Shown here: piece after piece, positions 53,917-62,936 of the stretch
Layout: each line of letters begins with the position of its first letter
How positions within the stretch are numbered: position 1 is the first letter of the stretch
Assembly (NCBI GenBank): GCA_012523405.1
Contig: JAAYIN010000037.1
Span: forward strand, 41,962-105,961
DNA: 64,000 nt
Direction: 5' to 3'
From: Clostridiales bacterium
GTDB lineage: Bacteria > Bacillota > Clostridia > Christensenellales > Aristaeellaceae
Program-made: the position numbers and the translations under genes
Notes under the pieces: generated by a model
What the model was told of the DNA's origin: nothing
Database searches by the model: none
What the model saw: only the letters and a program-made list of their open reading frames with translations

Positions 53917-56298
53917 ATGAGATACGGACGTTTTGATGATCAGCAACGGGAATATGTTGTGGAGCGCGTAGACGTTCCGCAGAGTTTTACAAATTATTTG
54001 GGTCAAAAACGCCTTGGCGCAGTTGTTAACCAAAATGCCGGAGGCTATATTTGGAATGGCAGTCCGCAGTATCACCGCATCACTCGCTTTCGCCCAAATG
54101 GGGCTGCACTTGATACGCCTGGGCACTATGTCTATTTACGTGATGATGATACCGGTGCTTATTGGTCGATGAGCTGGCAGCCGGTTGGCAGGAAGCTTGA
54201 CACCGCAAAGTACGAGTGCCGCCACGGCTTTGGCTACTCCACCTATCTATGCGAGGCAGACGGTATCCAAAGCGCACAGACGCTCTTCATCCCGCTTGAC
54301 GATGATGCCGAGCTATGGGAGATTCGCATCATCAACAAATCGGACCGCGAGCGTGCGATCAGCATGTATGGTTATTGCGAGTTCAGTTTCCATCACATCG
54401 ATATGGATAACCAGAACTTCCAGATGAGCCTATACTCTGCCGGTTCACGGTACGAGGATGGCGCTGTCGAATATGAGCTGCACTACGAAGAGGACAGCCA
54501 TGAGTTCTTCACCGCTTCCTTTGAGCCTGATGGCTTTGATTGCCTGCGCGATAGTTTTCTTGGTGCATACCGCACCGAGAGCAACCCCATCGCAGTGGAA
54601 GACGGCAAGATGAGCGGCAGCTTTGAGCTTGGCGGCAACCACTGCGGCGCGCTCCAAAAGCGCTACATTCTAAAGCCCGGTCAGGAAATCCGCGCTCGCT
54701 TCATCCTTGGCACAGGCGATGCGAAGGTTGCACGCCAGATGCGCGAGAAATACACGGACACCTATGCAGACAATGCATTTATTGCACTCCGCGGCTACTG
54801 GAGCGAGAAGCTGTCACAGCTTCAGGTAAAGACACCAGATGCCGATATGAACCGCGCACTCAACCAATGGAATCTCTACCAGAGCCAAGTCAATGTCTCC
54901 TTCAGCCGCTTCGCTTCCTTCATAGAAGTTGGCGGGCGCACAGGTCTTGGTTACCGTGATACCGCGCAGGATGCGATGTGCATTCCCCACTCCGACCCTG
55001 TCATGTGCAAAAAGCGCATCGAGCAACTGCTCCATGGTCAGGTGCAGATGGGCTACGGACTGCATCTATTTGATCCCGCTTGGTTTGAGCCCGGTCAAAA
55101 GCAGAGCTTTAACTCCCCTACCGTCGTCCCGACACCCGATAAGGGCAGCATGATCCATGGGCTCAAGGATACCTGTGCAGACGATGCGCTTTGGCTCGTC
55201 CCTGCGATTGCAGAGTATATCCGCGAAACAGGCGAAACCGAGCTGCTTGATCAGGTGATTCCTTACGCGGACGAGGGCGAAGGCACGGTATATGAGCATG
55301 TATGCAAAATCCTTGATTTCAGCTTCTCGCAGGTCGGACAAAACGGCGTGTGCAAAGGGCTTCGAGCAGACTGGAACGATTGCCTGAACCTTGGCGGCGG
55401 CGAAAGCGCGATGGTCAGCTTCTTGCTGCTATGGGCAGTGGATCACTTTGGCGATATGGCACGGCACACGGGACACGCAGCCGACGCAGATGCTTATGCA
55501 GCCAAGGCAGCTGATATGAAGAAGGTCTGCGGGGATGTGCTGTGGGATGGCGACTGGTTCCTGCGTGGAATCACAGGCGACAACCGCCCCATCGGCACCC
55601 ACACCGCTGCAGAAGGCAAGGTTCACCTAGAGAGCAATACATGGGCGGTCATCAGCGGCGCGGCCACCCGCGAGCAGGGCATTAGCTGCATGGATGCGGT
55701 TGATGAATACCTCGCTACACCCTATGGTCTCATGCTCAATGCACCTAGCTTCCAAACGCCTGATGACAGCATCGGCTTTGTCACTCGTGTATACTCAGGC
55801 ATCAAGGAAAATGGCGCGATCTTCAGTCACGCCAATCCATGGGCTTGGGTCGCGGAGGCAATGCTGGGACGCGGCGACCGTGCGATGAAGCACTATATGT
55901 CGCTCCTGCCCCAAAAACAAAACGACATCATGGAAATCCGTCAAGCAGAACCGTACAGCTATTGCCAGTTCATCATGGGACGCGACCACACCGCTCACGG
56001 ACGTGCGCGCCATCCCTTCATGACAGGTTCGGCTGGCTGGAGCTACTATGCAGCCACTCGCTACCTGCTGGGCATTCGCCCCGAGTTTGATCACCTGACG
56101 GTTGATCCTTGCATTCCCGCTGCATGGGACGGCTTTAGCGTAACGCGTAAATGGCGCGGCGCAACCTATCGCATCACAATTACAAATCCAAATCATGTCC
56201 AAAAAGGCGTAGCGAAAATCGTGATTGACGGCACAGTCCAAGCGAGCATTCCTTGCTTTGGCAGCGGCGAACATCACGTAATCGTTACCATGGGCTAA
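53917..56298 (+). CDS. GH94 disaccharide phosphorylase, chitobiose/cellobiose phosphorylase type
   Basis: A 793-residue enzyme that splits a beta-linked disaccharide with phosphate into a sugar 1-phosphate and a free sugar. GH94 traits are clear: an N-terminal beta-sandwich (GHYVYLRDDDTGAYWSMSWQ near 70), the RFASFIEVGGRTGLGYRDTA segment near 340, and the general-acid Asp in LRADWNDCLN near residue 490. The pattern is very close to N,N'-diacetylchitobiose phosphorylase, and the Cys after the catalytic Asp also favours it over cellobiose phosphorylase, which usually has Thr there. There is no signal peptide. A phosphohexomutase gene follows by 56 bases. Confidence 0.88.
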   Translation: MRYGRFDDQQREYVVERVDVPQSFTNYLGQKRLGAVVNQNAGGYIWNGSPQYHRITRFRPNGAALDTPGHYVYLRDDDTGAYWSMSWQPVGRKLDTAKYECRHGFGYSTYLCEADGIQSAQTLFIPLDDDAELWEIRIINKSDRERAISMYGYCEFSFHHIDMDNQNFQMSLYSAGSRYEDGAVEYELHYEEDSHEFFTASFEPDGFDCLRDSFLGAYRTESNPIAVEDGKMSGSFELGGNHCGALQKRYILKPGQEIRARFILGTGDAKVARQMREKYTDTYADNAFIALRGYWSEKLSQLQVKTPDADMNRALNQWNLYQSQVNVSFSRFASFIEVGGRTGLGYRDTAQDAMCIPHSDPVMCKKRIEQLLHGQVQMGYGLHLFDPAWFEPGQKQSFNSPTVVPTPDKGSMIHGLKDTCADDALWLVPAIAEYIRETGETELLDQVIPYADEGEGTVYEHVCKILDFSFSQVGQNGVCKGLRADWNDCLNLGGGESAMVSFLLLWAVDHFGDMARHTGHAADADAYAAKAADMKKVCGDVLWDGDWFLRGITGDNRPIGTHTAAEGKVHLESNTWAVISGAATREQGISCMDAVDEYLATPYGLMLNAPSFQTPDDSIGFVTRVYSGIKENGAIFSHANPWAWVAEAMLGRGDRAMKHYMSLLPQKQNDIMEIRQAEPYSYCQFIMGRDHTAHGRARHPFMTGSAGWSYYAATRYLLGIRPEFDHLTVDPCIPAAWDGFSVTRKWRGATYRITITNPNHVQKGVAKIVIDGTVQASIPCFGSGEHHVIVTMG

Positions 56299-56354
56299 GG
56301 ATTCAAACACAAAAGACGCAATGATACAAGTAACGGAAATGGGGGAATATTCCG

Positions 56355-57770
56355 ATGATTTCATTTGGCACAGGTGGCTGGCGAGCAATTATCGGTGACG
56401 GATTCACCAAAGAGAACGTACAGAAACTAGCGCGCGCTCTCGCGATTCGCATGAGAAAAGAAGATGTGCAGGACAAGAGCTTTTGCATCGGTTATGATCG
56501 TCGCTTTTTAAGCCGCGAGGCAGCTGAGTGGACGGCTGAGGTAATGGCAGGCGAGGGCATTCATGTGCTGCTCATCAATCGTGATGTACCCACGCCGATC
56601 ATCATGTTCACCGTACAGGTCTATGGGCTTGCTTATGGTATGGCGATCACCGCCAGCCACAACCCCGCGCTGTACAACGGTGTGAAGCTCTTCACAAAGG
56701 GCGGACGCGATGCCGAGGAAAATGTCACAAACGAACTTGGCGATGCTGCAAATGCTGTACTCGTCGATGAAATCGTTGCCATCCCCTATCAAAAAGCCAT
56801 TCAGGTCGGTATGGTTCAAGAAATCAATCCTCAGAACCAATACCTTGATGCCATTATCCGCGGTGTCAATATGGATGCCATCCGCAGCCGCAACCTGCAA
56901 ATTGTGCTTGACCCAATGTACGGCGTGAGCCGCACATCCCTTCAGACCATTTTGCTCACTGCACGCTGCGATGTAAGCGTTATTCACGAGCGCCACGATA
57001 CGCTCTTTGGCGGCCGTTTGCCTGCGCCTAACGTTGACACCCTAGGTGCTCTTCAAAGCGCAGTGATTGAGAGCCATGCAGACATCGGTATCGCCACTGA
57101 CGGCGACGCTGACCGCCTTGGCATCATTGATAACAACGGCGCATTCGTTCATCCTAACCAGATTCTTGTTTTGCTGTACTACTATCTGCTCAAGTACAAG
57201 AAGTGGCACGGTCCTGCGGTTCGTAATATCGCAACCACCCACCTGCTTGATCGCGTGGCAGAGGCATACGGCGAAAAATGCTACGAAGTCCCCGTTGGCT
57301 TCAAGCATGTATCCTCCGCTATGCAAAAGCATAACGCCGTCATTGGCGGCGAGAGCAGCGGCGGCTTGACCGTTCGCGGACATATCAACGGCAAAGACGG
57401 CATTTATGCAGGTACATTGCTGGTTGAAATGCTCAGCGTCACAGGCAAGAAGCTCAGCGAATTAATCGAAGAAATCTATGCAGAATTCGGCACAGCCTAC
57501 ATGGCAGAAAACGACTGGCCCTTCGATCAGGATTTCAAAGACAAGCTGATCAATATGCTGATGGTTGAAAAGAAGCTGCCCACCTTCCCCATCCCCATTG
57601 TAGGCACAAACTACACAGACGGCTGCAAGGTGTTATTTGAAAACGGCTGGATCATTGCACGCTTCAGCGGCACAGAACCCCGTCTGCGTATCTTCTGCGA
57701 AATGCCCACACGCCTTGAAGCCGAGCGCATGATTCGCGTGATGGCAGAGTTTATGGGACTTCCCATGTAA
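56355..57770 (+). CDS. Phosphohexomutase (phosphoglucomutase/phosphomannomutase family)
   Basis: A 471-residue alpha-D-phosphohexomutase. The phosphoserine loop is ITASHNPALY (near residue 100), the metal-binding loop DGDADRLG near 250, the sugar-binding loop GGESSGGLT near 335, and the phosphate-binding loop RFSGTEPRLR near 435. The start has a GGGGGAA-type ribosome site. Following a GH94 phosphorylase, it would convert the product hexose (or GlcNAc) 1-phosphate to the 6-phosphate. The sugar specificity cannot be decided from the sequence. Confidence 0.88.
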   Translation: MISFGTGGWRAIIGDGFTKENVQKLARALAIRMRKEDVQDKSFCIGYDRRFLSREAAEWTAEVMAGEGIHVLLINRDVPTPIIMFTVQVYGLAYGMAITASHNPALYNGVKLFTKGGRDAEENVTNELGDAANAVLVDEIVAIPYQKAIQVGMVQEINPQNQYLDAIIRGVNMDAIRSRNLQIVLDPMYGVSRTSLQTILLTARCDVSVIHERHDTLFGGRLPAPNVDTLGALQSAVIESHADIGIATDGDADRLGIIDNNGAFVHPNQILVLLYYYLLKYKKWHGPAVRNIATTHLLDRVAEAYGEKCYEVPVGFKHVSSAMQKHNAVIGGESSGGLTVRGHINGKDGIYAGTLLVEMLSVTGKKLSELIEEIYAEFGTAYMAENDWPFDQDFKDKLINMLMVEKKLPTFPIPIVGTNYTDGCKVLFENGWIIARFSGTEPRLRIFCEMPTRLEAERMIRVMAEFMGLPM

Positions 57771-57820
57771 GAACATTGCGGGGTCTTCGCTCACTTCGTT
57801 TGATCTATATGTATATAAAA

Positions 57821-57856
57821 AAATCGGCTGCGGATCGCTTGATTCGCAGCCGATTT
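57821..57856. terminator. Terminator between the phosphohexomutase and helical-repeat genes
   Basis: A 16-bp stem (57821-57836 with 57841-57856, one G-T pair) preceded by an A run and followed by a T-rich tail, between convergent genes. Confidence 0.85.
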
Positions 57857-57894
57857 CTATTCTTTTCATTCATTCATATTGGTTTAGCCCATTT

Positions 57895-58323
57895 TTATAG
57901 CATTGCCAACAGTCTATCGATATCCTTTTTGATCAATCCCTGCATGCTGTCCTTATACTGCATGTAGTCAATCGCCCGAACATGCTCCCGCATCACATTC
58001 GCAAGTACTGGTTTATGCTTCGCCACATCCTCAAGTGCCTTGAGTGCCTGCCTGACGGCGGTTGGCTTTTCATCGTTTAGGATGACCATAGCAGATGTCA
58101 TTCGCTCATCGAGTTGATTTTGGGCATCCCATTTTGCTTGTTTGCAGAAAAGACGAAAGCCTCGAACTCGAATCACATACTTTTCATTGGAGATCATCTC
58201 GTAGAAGCGCTCCAAGAATGGATACAGGCTATCATTCTCCTCCGATATCCGCTCAAGCTCCTGCAAATATTGATACGCAATGGAGGTATCCTTGTCATAC
58301 AGTCTTTCCATCATAACATCCAT
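57895..58323 (-). CDS. Helical-repeat (HEAT-like) protein of unknown function
   Basis: A 142-residue soluble protein that looks entirely helical, with repeating Leu/Ala patterns (AYQYLQELERISEENDSLYP, RQALKALEDVAKHKPVL). Proteins of this kind, often misleadingly labelled 'SufBD', are small HEAT-like adaptors in Clostridia. It has a good ribosome site (GGAGG). It lies 23 bases downstream of the kinase gene, as the fourth member of the vWA/PP2C/kinase operon, and may be a target or scaffold. Confidence 0.7.
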   Translation of the reverse strand: MDVMMERLYDKDTSIAYQYLQELERISEENDSLYPFLERFYEMISNEKYVIRVRGFRLFCKQAKWDAQNQLDERMTSAMVILNDEKPTAVRQALKALEDVAKHKPVLANVMREHVRAIDYMQYKDSMQGLIKKDIDRLLAML

Positions 58324-58346
58324 TTACGCCGCCTCCTGCCTAGCTT

Positions 58347-59276
58347 TTAGTTCTTGCGCTTCATAAATCGGCTGAGCCCGTTGAGATTCTCCGTCGATCT
58401 TTCGACTTCTCGTTCATCCGAGCGATAGGGTGCATAGAGCATCTGAACAATCAATGCATCATCGGGGCGCTCCTGCGAATTCTTGCTGAGCATTTTTTTG
58501 ACGATCGAGTGATAGGCAGCGGGCAATTCATCCGACAGCAGGATATCACCGTCATCCAGTGCAGCCTCATAAATATACGCATATTTGCTGTGATCAATCT
58601 CGGGCAGCTCCCCTGTCCACAATCGATGCAGCATGATGGCAAAGGCAAATGTATCGATTTTCGTATCAAGCACCACATCCACGCCAACCATACGCAGAAA
58701 GGTTTCAGGCGCGAGATAGACGGGATCACCTTCGATATCCTTGTTGCTCATCGGCGGGTCATCTGCGAGAAAGCCGCTATCCAGATCAATGAGCTTCACA
58801 TGATAACCTACGGGCATCTTCATCATGAGCACATGATCGGGTTTGATATCCGCATGCACAACCCCCTGCATATGAAGCCGCTGAAGGCACTGAGCGATCT
58901 CATAGAGAATCTCCCGTTTTGATTTCATGCTCAGCGTCAGCACATCCTCGCCCGTCATATGGGGCTTGGGCACTTCCTCGCTGACCGCGTAATACCTTCG
59001 ATCATGCATGAAAAAATCGATCACAGGCACCAGCGTATCACCGATCACACATGACAAAGTACTATAAAGCCTTTGCTTTTGTCTTTCGAAATCACGGCAG
59101 CGCTGACGTTGTTTACGAGCAAGCGCACCACTCCCCTCCGCAGGATAAACGGGTGCAAGAAATTGCTTGAGAAAGAATCGCTCTCTCCCCCGCTCCGCAA
59201 TACACCAGCGTGCGCTACCGCTTCCTGCCGTTTCAAACGGCGTTAGTGGTTTATATCCGCCAATCAGCTTGCTCAT
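58347..59276 (-). CDS. Ser/Thr protein-kinase-like protein
   Basis: A 309-residue predicted cytoplasmic kinase. The ATP-binding lysine is probably in RFFLKQFLA (near residue 37), the catalytic loop is VVHADIKPDHVLM (near 140), and the metal site reads KLIDLDSG, i.e. DLD instead of DFG. An APE-like motif is YLAPETF. There is no transmembrane or PASTA region. It begins 26 bases inside the end of the PP2C gene. The kinase/phosphatase/vWA order matches the TerY-P triad. Confidence 0.85.
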   Translation of the reverse strand: MSKLIGGYKPLTPFETAGSGSARWCIAERGRERFFLKQFLAPVYPAEGSGALARKQRQRCRDFERQKQRLYSTLSCVIGDTLVPVIDFFMHDRRYYAVSEEVPKPHMTGEDVLTLSMKSKREILYEIAQCLQRLHMQGVVHADIKPDHVLMMKMPVGYHVKLIDLDSGFLADDPPMSNKDIEGDPVYLAPETFLRMVGVDVVLDTKIDTFAFAIMLHRLWTGELPEIDHSKYAYIYEAALDDGDILLSDELPAAYHSIVKKMLSKNSQERPDDALIVQMLYAPYRSDEREVERSTENLNGLSRFMKRKN

Positions 59277-60285
59277 CTTCTGCTCCCTCAGTCATATCGT
59301 AGTCCTTCTTATACTCAAGCCATTTTTCTCTGGCGATCTCAATCTTCTCATTCTGTGCTCTGACAGGTACAATAAACTGCGCCTTAAGCTGCTGGTATCG
59401 CGGGCGAAAATAATCCTTGCAATCATCAAAACACTCAAAACCGCAATTCAGGCATAGCAGCGTCGCATCATCCTGCGCCAGTTTGCCAAGGGCTAGCCTC
59501 ATTTTTCTCTGCCAACTTTCAAAGCTCGAAGCTGCAAGCATGGTGCTGAGCAACAGCATTTCAAATTCCATCGGAGTTGATAGGCACCCATAGCTTCCAT
59601 CCGTTGCACACAGGATAATGCTTGGTACGGTTGTTTTGGCGCGGCGCAGGCTGAGCCTTACGGGCAAATCCGCACAAAGAAAATTACTCAGCGGCACATC
59701 CCGATACAAGCTCTCAAACGGATCAATCTCGCCAAGCACATCGTCCTTTGTATACTGATGCAGCCCGCCTTGATCCAGCACATAGCCCCTGCTATCCCCC
59801 GCCCATACAAAGCAGCACTCGCAGCCATCCGCTTCCTGCTTTTCCACCATTGCCGTGCACAGTGTGGTTGGAAACGTACGCTGCATACTGCCCACGATTC
59901 TGCTGACCTCTGTCGATTGGTAGCTCTTTAGCGCCATTCGTATAATGACAGCATGCAGGTATTGCTGCAATTCACTAAGAAAGGCTTGCCCTTCCTCTTG
60001 GTTTTGCGGAATGCACCGCGTCTCCTTCACCCACTGGGTGAAAGCACCCGCAACAATTCTGGACGCAATATAGGCACCTGTATAATCGCCCATCTGTTCA
60101 TAGCGCTTCCCGCCAAGGCCTCCGCAGCCATCCGCTACGCACAGCAGCGCTCTTGCGCCCTCGCAATGCAGCATAAAACTGTCCTCACCCTTTTTGGGGA
60201 GGACAGCATAATGAACGCTGAGCATATGATCAGCCGCAAACGCCTGATTTTCTGTGCTTTGCGTCATCGTTAGATCGTATTGCAT
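59251..60285 (-). CDS. PP2C-type protein phosphatase
   Basis: A 344-residue metal-dependent phosphatase. Motifs are KKGEDSFML (near residue 33), CVADGCGGLGG (metal Asp, near 50), VWAGDSRGYVLDQGG (near 160) and ILCATDGSYGCL (near 220). The region after residue 270 has no clear family match and ends in a charged tail. It overlaps the vWA gene by 16 bases and the kinase gene by 26, so the three are translated together. Probably it reverses phosphorylation by the adjacent kinase. An ATG at 60267 is an alternative start. Confidence 0.85.
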   Translation of the reverse strand: MQYDLTMTQSTENQAFAADHMLSVHYAVLPKKGEDSFMLHCEGARALLCVADGCGGLGGKRYEQMGDYTGAYIASRIVAGAFTQWVKETRCIPQNQEEGQAFLSELQQYLHAVIIRMALKSYQSTEVSRIVGSMQRTFPTTLCTAMVEKQEADGCECCFVWAGDSRGYVLDQGGLHQYTKDDVLGEIDPFESLYRDVPLSNFLCADLPVRLSLRRAKTTVPSIILCATDGSYGCLSTPMEFEMLLLSTMLAASSFESWQRKMRLALGKLAQDDATLLCLNCGFECFDDCKDYFRPRYQQLKAQFIVPVRAQNEKIEIAREKWLEYKKDYDMTEGAEDEQADWRI

Positions 60286-60950
60286 ACAGCATCCAGCACC
60301 TGACGGTATTCCACATCAAGCAGGCCTTCCTTGACAGTCTGAACATGAATCACCTGACCCCAATCAGAGGAAATCTTGCTCCACGATGGCGCATCAGGGG
60401 CAAAGATCAACAAACGCTTTGCATTTTCGTCCATGCCGCCGCCAAGCTGCTCATCCTCCCACCAAAGGCTCAGCTCATCAAAATTCTCTGCCATCCCCTC
60501 CGGATACCAGGGAGCAATTTTGCCAAAGCCCAGATCATGGGTCGGCGCATCAGACCACATCACAATGATATGGCGCTTCTTCACGCCCTCGCGGGTCCAG
60601 TCGCTTCTGATTGCATAGGCAAGCGCTTCCAAGCCATCCTCAGGGATATCCCCGCCGCCCTTGGCCGAAATGCCGTTGACGCATTCGTAGAACATATCCG
60701 CTTCTTTGGGCAAAACGAAAAAATCGCTGCTCAGCATTGCTTCCTCTCCGTCTGCAACATAGTCGCGAAACGCAATGACCCTTACGCGAAGCTGATTGAT
60801 GACCTTATGCTTCTTTTGCATTTCCTCTGCGATATCACGATAAAGGTTCAGTGCGTTCTTTTTGACAAAATCGAGCACATGACGCATGCTGCCCGTCGCG
60901 TCAATACAAAAAACCATATCGACATTATAGGTGAGTTTATAGCTTTGCAT
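60270..60950 (-). CDS. vWA-domain protein (TerY-like)
   Basis: A 226-residue soluble von Willebrand factor A domain protein. The MIDAS metal site is MVFCIDATGSMRHV (near residue 15), with the later Thr/Asp positions likely in the GGGDIPEDGLEAL and IVMWSDAPTHD segments. TerY-type proteins have this form. I choose the ATG at 60948-60950 because GGAGGG lies upstream; an earlier ATG puts it inside the gene. It is the first gene of the vWA, PP2C, kinase, helical-repeat operon. Confidence 0.85.
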   Translation of the reverse strand: MQSYKLTYNVDMVFCIDATGSMRHVLDFVKKNALNLYRDIAEEMQKKHKVINQLRVRVIAFRDYVADGEEAMLSSDFFVLPKEADMFYECVNGISAKGGGDIPEDGLEALAYAIRSDWTREGVKKRHIIVMWSDAPTHDLGFGKIAPWYPEGMAENFDELSLWWEDEQLGGGMDENAKRLLIFAPDAPSWSKISSDWGQVIHVQTVKEGLLDVEYRQVLDAVCNTI

Positions 60951-61133
60951 GATATAGTCGCCCTCCATATTTCATACATAAAGATTGATTCGTCCATATA
61001 TTCCATGACATACAATGATAACATTCTGCATCATTCGTCCTTTTTCCTTCATCATTCTGTATTTCCAGAAGGAAACCCAAGTGGATATAGCGAATTTAAA
61101 CAGGTGAGACTAAAATCGGAAGGAACATAGAGA

Positions 61134-62027
61134 ATGAAGCTTAACCGTTTTCTCAGTGTGTTTTTATTTGGGCTTGGCTGCATGTTCATATTCATAGGGA
61201 TTGCAGCTGCAATATTGCCCGGCATTCAAAATGCTCAGCTTCAGCTTGTTTTGTCAACCTTTCAAATGCCTGCTGATAATTTTCTTGTGAATATCATCAA
61301 TCACGGGATGAGCTATGCACTCCAAAACAGCTTTTTGGTGATGGGCATTGGCGGCGGACTTGTTTTTGCAGGGGTGGTTCTCATGCTAATCGCGCGACCA
61401 GCGCAAACAACCGCCGTTTTGGACAATCAGCGCAAACCAGAAGCCCCGCAGCCCTCGCCTAAGTCTGCTTCCAAGCAGCATAAAACCGAGGATGTGTATC
61501 AGTGGCGTCCCACAAAGATACCTCAGCCCGTCCAATCCAATCCATTTGCTGATACTTCCCTGTCAGCGCTGCTGATGCCAAAGTCCACAGATAAGCAGCA
61601 CGCAACAAACGCAAGCGCCATCGCTGTCTATACACCGATCATCCAAACCAATCCCCAACCGCCCTTTGACAGCTCCAGTGCAACGCCTTATGCAAGACCT
61701 GTGATGGTAAGCAACCCGCCGTCCGTGCAGTCCATCCAACAGGAACCGATTCCGATTGCACCAATCAAATCCGCATCTTTTGACAGTAACACCATCCCGA
61801 TGCTGCTGCGCGATCAGACGCCCGCTGCCATTGTGCAGTCCGTGCCAAAGCCAGCGCCCCAGATTATCCCACCGCCTCAGGAGCAGCCAAAGCCAGCGCA
61901 AATTCGCTCGACTTTCGCTGCAAAACCCGCGGCGGAAGAGACGGTCAAACCCGTGCCTGATATGCCAATCCCATCAAATCCAGCACCCGCATCCCGCATT
62001 AAAAGCACCATGGGAAAACATCACTAA
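61134..62027 (+). CDS. Membrane protein with long Pro-rich disordered tail
   Basis: A 297-residue protein of unknown function. Two hydrophobic segments (about residues 8-30 and 68-90) are followed by about 200 residues rich in Pro, Gln, Ala and Ser without an obvious fold. It is divergent from the vWA operon, 183 bases away. Its plan (two helices, then a Gln/Pro-rich tail) is like that of the protein at 1251-2426, but I see no sequence similarity. It may be a scaffold for signalling proteins; this is speculative. Confidence 0.65.
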   Translation: MKLNRFLSVFLFGLGCMFIFIGIAAAILPGIQNAQLQLVLSTFQMPADNFLVNIINHGMSYALQNSFLVMGIGGGLVFAGVVLMLIARPAQTTAVLDNQRKPEAPQPSPKSASKQHKTEDVYQWRPTKIPQPVQSNPFADTSLSALLMPKSTDKQHATNASAIAVYTPIIQTNPQPPFDSSSATPYARPVMVSNPPSVQSIQQEPIPIAPIKSASFDSNTIPMLLRDQTPAAIVQSVPKPAPQIIPPPQEQPKPAQIRSTFAAKPAAEETVKPVPDMPIPSNPAPASRIKSTMGKHH

Positions 62028-62028
62028 A

Positions 62029-62077
62029 AGCAATAGATTGTCCGTACATCTCATTGACAAACACACAATCTATTGCT
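62029..62077. promoter_or_regulatory. Inverted repeat over the transketolase promoter
   Basis: A perfect 13-bp inverted repeat (62029-62041 with 62065-62077) brackets TTGACA at 62054-62059. Seventeen bases later TAGGAT (62077-62082), preceded by TGC, forms an extended -10. Half-sites 36 bases apart suit a dimeric or looping repressor; a weak terminator for the upstream gene is the alternative, but there is no T tail. Confidence 0.5.
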
Positions 62078-62122
62078 AGGATATATAAAGGTATGAAACC
62101 TTAGATGCAAGGAGGAGAACAA

Positions 62123-62932
62123 ATGGACGCAACAATTCGTTCCACATGCACTCAAGTTCGTCGTGACATCATCAATATGACGGCTGATGCAGGTTGTGGT
62201 CATCCAGGCGGATCGCTTTCCATCGTGGAAGCTCTCGTCGCTTTATACTTCGAACACATGAATATCGACCCCAAAAACCCAAAGATGGACGATCGTGATC
62301 GTTTTGTACTAAGCAAGGGTCATGCTGCTCCCGGTCTTTACGCCACACTTGGCGAACGTGGATTCTTTGACACAGCAGAATTTAAGAACTTCCGCCAATT
62401 GGGAAGCATTTTGCAGGGTCACCCTGACATGAAGCGCTGCCCAGGCGTTGACGCTTCTACAGGTTCACTGGGACAGGGCATCAGCCTTGCTACCGGTATG
62501 GCGCTGGGCGCAAAAACCGCTGGCAAAGCCTCGCAGGTATTTACCATCATCGGCGATGGCGAATCTCAAGAGGGTTTGGTATGGGAAGCGATGATGGCTG
62601 CTGCTCATTACAAGCTGGATAATCTCACCATTATTTTTGATAATAACGGTCTGCAAATCGACGGTTCCAATGACGAGGTCATGAGCCTTGGCAATGTATC
62701 CGCTAAATTTGCCGCCTTTGGCATGGATGTTGTGGAAGTTGCTAATGGCAATGACTACGACGAAGTCCTGTCTGCTCTTAAAAAGCCGCACACCCCTGGC
62801 ATGCCCAAACTCATCCGCATGAAGACCACCAAGGGCAAGGGTGTTAGCTTTATGGAGAACCAAGCTGGCTGGCATGGCAAAGCGCCTAATGCCGAGCAGC
62901 GTGCTCAAGCCTTGAGCGAATTGGAGGTTTAA
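62123..62932 (+). CDS. Transketolase, N-terminal (TPP-binding) subunit
   Basis: A 269-residue subunit of a split transketolase, which moves two-carbon units between sugar phosphates in the pentose phosphate pathway. GHPGGSLSIVEALVALYF, SKGHAAPGLYA and the TPP motif IGDGESQEGLVWEA ... IFDNNGLQIDG are present. I start at ATG 62123, after AAGGAGGAG; an upstream ATG overlaps the ribosome site. The partner subunit gene follows by four bases. Confidence 0.93.
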   Translation: MDATIRSTCTQVRRDIINMTADAGCGHPGGSLSIVEALVALYFEHMNIDPKNPKMDDRDRFVLSKGHAAPGLYATLGERGFFDTAEFKNFRQLGSILQGHPDMKRCPGVDASTGSLGQGISLATGMALGAKTAGKASQVFTIIGDGESQEGLVWEAMMAAAHYKLDNLTIIFDNNGLQIDGSNDEVMSLGNVSAKFAAFGMDVVEVANGNDYDEVLSALKKPHTPGMPKLIRMKTTKGKGVSFMENQAGWHGKAPNAEQRAQALSELEV

Positions 62933-62936
62933 TAAG

